Assembly (NCBI RefSeq): GCF_004801305.1
Contig: NZ_SSOD01000003.1
Coordinates: 186,001-250,000, forward strand
Direction: 5' to 3'
Origin: Pseudothauera rhizosphaerae
Lineage (GTDB): Bacteria > Pseudomonadota > Gammaproteobacteria > Burkholderiales > Rhodocyclaceae
Length of the DNA: 64,000 bases
Part shown: in pieces, positions 62,574-64,000 of the stretch
How positions within the stretch are numbered: position 1 is the stretch's first letter
Layout of the letters: every line of letters starts with the position of its first letter
Program-made: the position numbers and the translations under genes
Notes under the pieces: generated by a model
The model's database searches: none
Seen by the model: only the letters and a program-made list of their open reading frames with translations
What the model was told of the DNA's origin: nothing

Positions 62574-62836
62574 GTGAAGCTGCGCACCCGAATCAATCGG
62601 GCTCTTGCCTGGGTAATCAGTGCCACGCTGATTTTCAATCCTCTGCATCCGGCGTTGGCCCGGAAATCAATGTCTTCTATGGTTCGGCGGTCGGAAAAAA
62701 GGTCATCCGGAAGCTCCCGGATGTGATGGCGCAAGGATCGAGGCTCGGTGCCACCCGCGTGCAGAACAACATCCACGAACTCCAGGCGATGATCAAGGCG
62801 GAGGCCGAGCGTCTTCAGCAGATGCAGCAGAAATGA
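62574..62836 (+). pseudogene. Eroded CdiA-like module 5 (signal peptide plus foreign C-terminal fragment)
   Basis: GTG 62574 opens a TpsA-type signal peptide (INRALAWVISATLIFNPLHP) that stops after about 50 codons. In another frame the sequence from about 62660 codes for a helical tail (INVFYGSAVGKKVIRKLPDV; NNIHELQAMIKAEAERLQQM) ending at 62836. The two parts are out of frame, so this looks like a frameshifted, rearranged module rather than one gene. Confidence 0.55.
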
Positions 62837-62904
62837 TTTGTGGGCAATAACCCGGCTTGCAAGAAAAGGTCTGGCCTCTTTTCACTATTGCGCTCTCATG
62901 CCTC

Positions 62905-64000
62905 TCAGATGGCACCGATCGGCAGTACGCTTACTCGCGTATTCAATGGCACCTCCGTTGCCACCGGCGCGACTACGGCGCCATGGCCTACGGGCATGCC
63001 CAGCGTGTTCAGGGCGGCGAAGACGCGTGTGGCGTCGCGGCCCGGTGCGCTGGATTTCTTGATTTCCACCGGGAACAGGGTGCCGTCCTGCTCGATCAGC
63101 AGATCGATTTCCCGCTGGTCCTTGTCGCGGTAGTAGTACAGCGGCGCGCGTTTGCCGTTGTGCCACCAGCTTTTCAGGATTTCCGTCACCACCCAGGTTT
63201 CGAACAGGGCGCCGGACATGGCGCCGGCTTCCAGCGTTTCAGGGCTGCTCCACTGGGTGAGATAGGCCGCCAGCCCGGTATCCAGGAAATAGAGCTTGGG
63301 CGTCTTGATGAGGCGTTTGGTGGTGTCGCTGTGCCAGGGGTGCAGCAGATAGACGAGCCCGGAGGCCTCCAGCACGCTCAGCCAGGCTTTGCAGGTGTTG
63401 GGGGCTACATCCACGTCGCGGGCCATTTCGGCCATGTTGAGCATCTGTCCGCTACGGGCTGCGGCGACGCGCAAGAAACGGGTGAAGGTCTGTAGATCGG
63501 CCACTTGGGTGAGATTGCGGATGTCCCGCTCCAGGTAGGTCTGCACGTAAGAGCCGTAGAACAGATCCCGGTCCAGTGCGGCATCGAGGGCCACGGCCGG
63601 AAAGCTGCCGCGCCAGATGTGCCGGTACAGGGTGAGCAGATCGGGGCTGGGCGGGGTGTCGTCGAAGTGCCGTGGACCCGGCAGGAATGGGCGCTGCTGC
63701 ACCGCTCTGCCGTGCAGTTCGGCCCACGAAAGGCCCAGCAGCCTGATGACGGCCACGCGGCCGGCCAGCGATTCGGTTACGCCCTGCATCAGCACGAAGG
63801 GCTGGGAGCCCGTCAGCCAGTAGTCTCCTGGCCGTCCTGCCGTATCGACCGCCATCTTGATGTGGGGCAGCAGGCCGGGAGCGTACTGCACTTCGTCGAT
63901 CAGCAAGGGGGGCGCGAAGCGTTGCAGGAAGAGCCCGGGATCATGTTGGGCCAGTTCCCGCAGCAGGGGGTCGTCCAGCGTCACGTAGCCCCGATCCGGT
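62905..64000 (-). CDS. DUF4143-type AAA family ATPase (5' end outside window)
   Basis: At least 364 residues; the frame stays open to the window edge (PDRGYVTLDDP), so the N-terminal Walker A part is missing. Visible are Walker B (LLIDEVQYAPGLLPHIK), DYWLTGSQPFVLM, LLGLSWAEL, ETYLERDIRNLTQV-like (YVQTYLERDIRNLTQVADLQ), a winged helix (MARDVDVAPNTCKAWLSVLE) and the DUF4143 nuclease-like C-terminus (KLYFLDTGLAAYLTQ; LFETWVVTEILKS; YYYRDKDQREIDLLIEQDG; PVEIKKS). These ATPases are widespread, often near mobile or toxin genes; their function is poorly defined. Confidence 0.88.
   Translation of the reverse strand, partial: PDRGYVTLDDPLLRELAQHDPGLFLQRFAPPLLIDEVQYAPGLLPHIKMAVDTAGRPGDYWLTGSQPFVLMQGVTESLAGRVAVIRLLGLSWAELHGRAVQQRPFLPGPRHFDDTPPSPDLLTLYRHIWRGSFPAVALDAALDRDLFYGSYVQTYLERDIRNLTQVADLQTFTRFLRVAAARSGQMLNMAEMARDVDVAPNTCKAWLSVLEASGLVYLLHPWHSDTTKRLIKTPKLYFLDTGLAAYLTQWSSPETLEAGAMSGALFETWVVTEILKSWWHNGKRAPLYYYRDKDQREIDLLIEQDGTLFPVEIKKSSAPGRDATRVFAALNTLGMPVGHGAVVAPVATEVPLNTRVSVLPIGAI

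Overview
The window is high-GC DNA, apparently from a betaproteobacterium. FabI, the MoaD/MoaE/MoeA/MobB set, a phasin, RquA and ClpB together suggest the Rhodocyclales/Zoogloeaceae, but that is inference: there is no rRNA or other marker here. It starts inside a ppiD-like gene and ends inside a DUF4143 ATPase gene. I saw no tRNA, rRNA, CRISPR array or complete insertion sequence.

1-4.1 kb: the end of ppiD, a small coiled-coil ORF, a NarL/FixJ-type response regulator and a PAS-PAS-histidine kinase-REC hybrid kinase.

4.1-12.6 kb: a probable secreted functional-amyloid locus organised like Pseudomonas Fap but with very different fibre subunits. A textbook sigma-54 promoter precedes two paralogous Gly/Ala-rich secreted proteins, a small secreted protein, a periplasmic C39 cysteine peptidase and a larger secreted protein. 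The small and larger secreted proteins both carry a double-glycine motif of the kind C39 enzymes cut. Convergent to them are a FapF-like coiled-coil plus beta-barrel outer-membrane protein and a VpsR-like sigma-54 activator. Promoter, activator, subunits, protease and pore lie together, so they probably form one regulated export system.

13-25 kb: fabI; an oligopeptide-type ABC transporter without its ATPases; then an iron-uptake island (Fur box, ECF sigma factor, FecR, TonB-dependent siderophore receptor, PepSY membrane protein, small periplasmic protein).

25-42.5 kb: molybdenum-cofactor operon mobB-moeA-moaD-moaE, phasin, ArsC-like reductase, AbrB/PIN toxin-antitoxin pair with a palindromic operator, clpB with a sigma-32-type promoter, PQQ-type sugar dehydrogenase, an HDOD/DUF342/periplasmic-binding/GGDEF-EAL signalling cluster, RquA (rhodoquinone biosynthesis), a DUF898 membrane protein and an M48 protease. 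Three REP-type palindromes lie between genes here and in the ABC operon.

42.5-62.8 kb: a contact-dependent inhibition (CDI) locus. An intact cdiB-cdiA-cdiI with a Burkholderia-type tRNase C-terminus is followed by displaced cdiA modules that repeat about 2 kb of the FHA-2 region almost exactly but end in different toxins: an unrecognised one followed by a lipoprotein, and a colicin D-like RNase followed by its immunity protein. Three module starts keep or retain traces of a TpsA-type signal peptide, and similar inverted repeats mark the module starts. The variable ends and immunity genes are AT-rich, which points to horizontal transfer.
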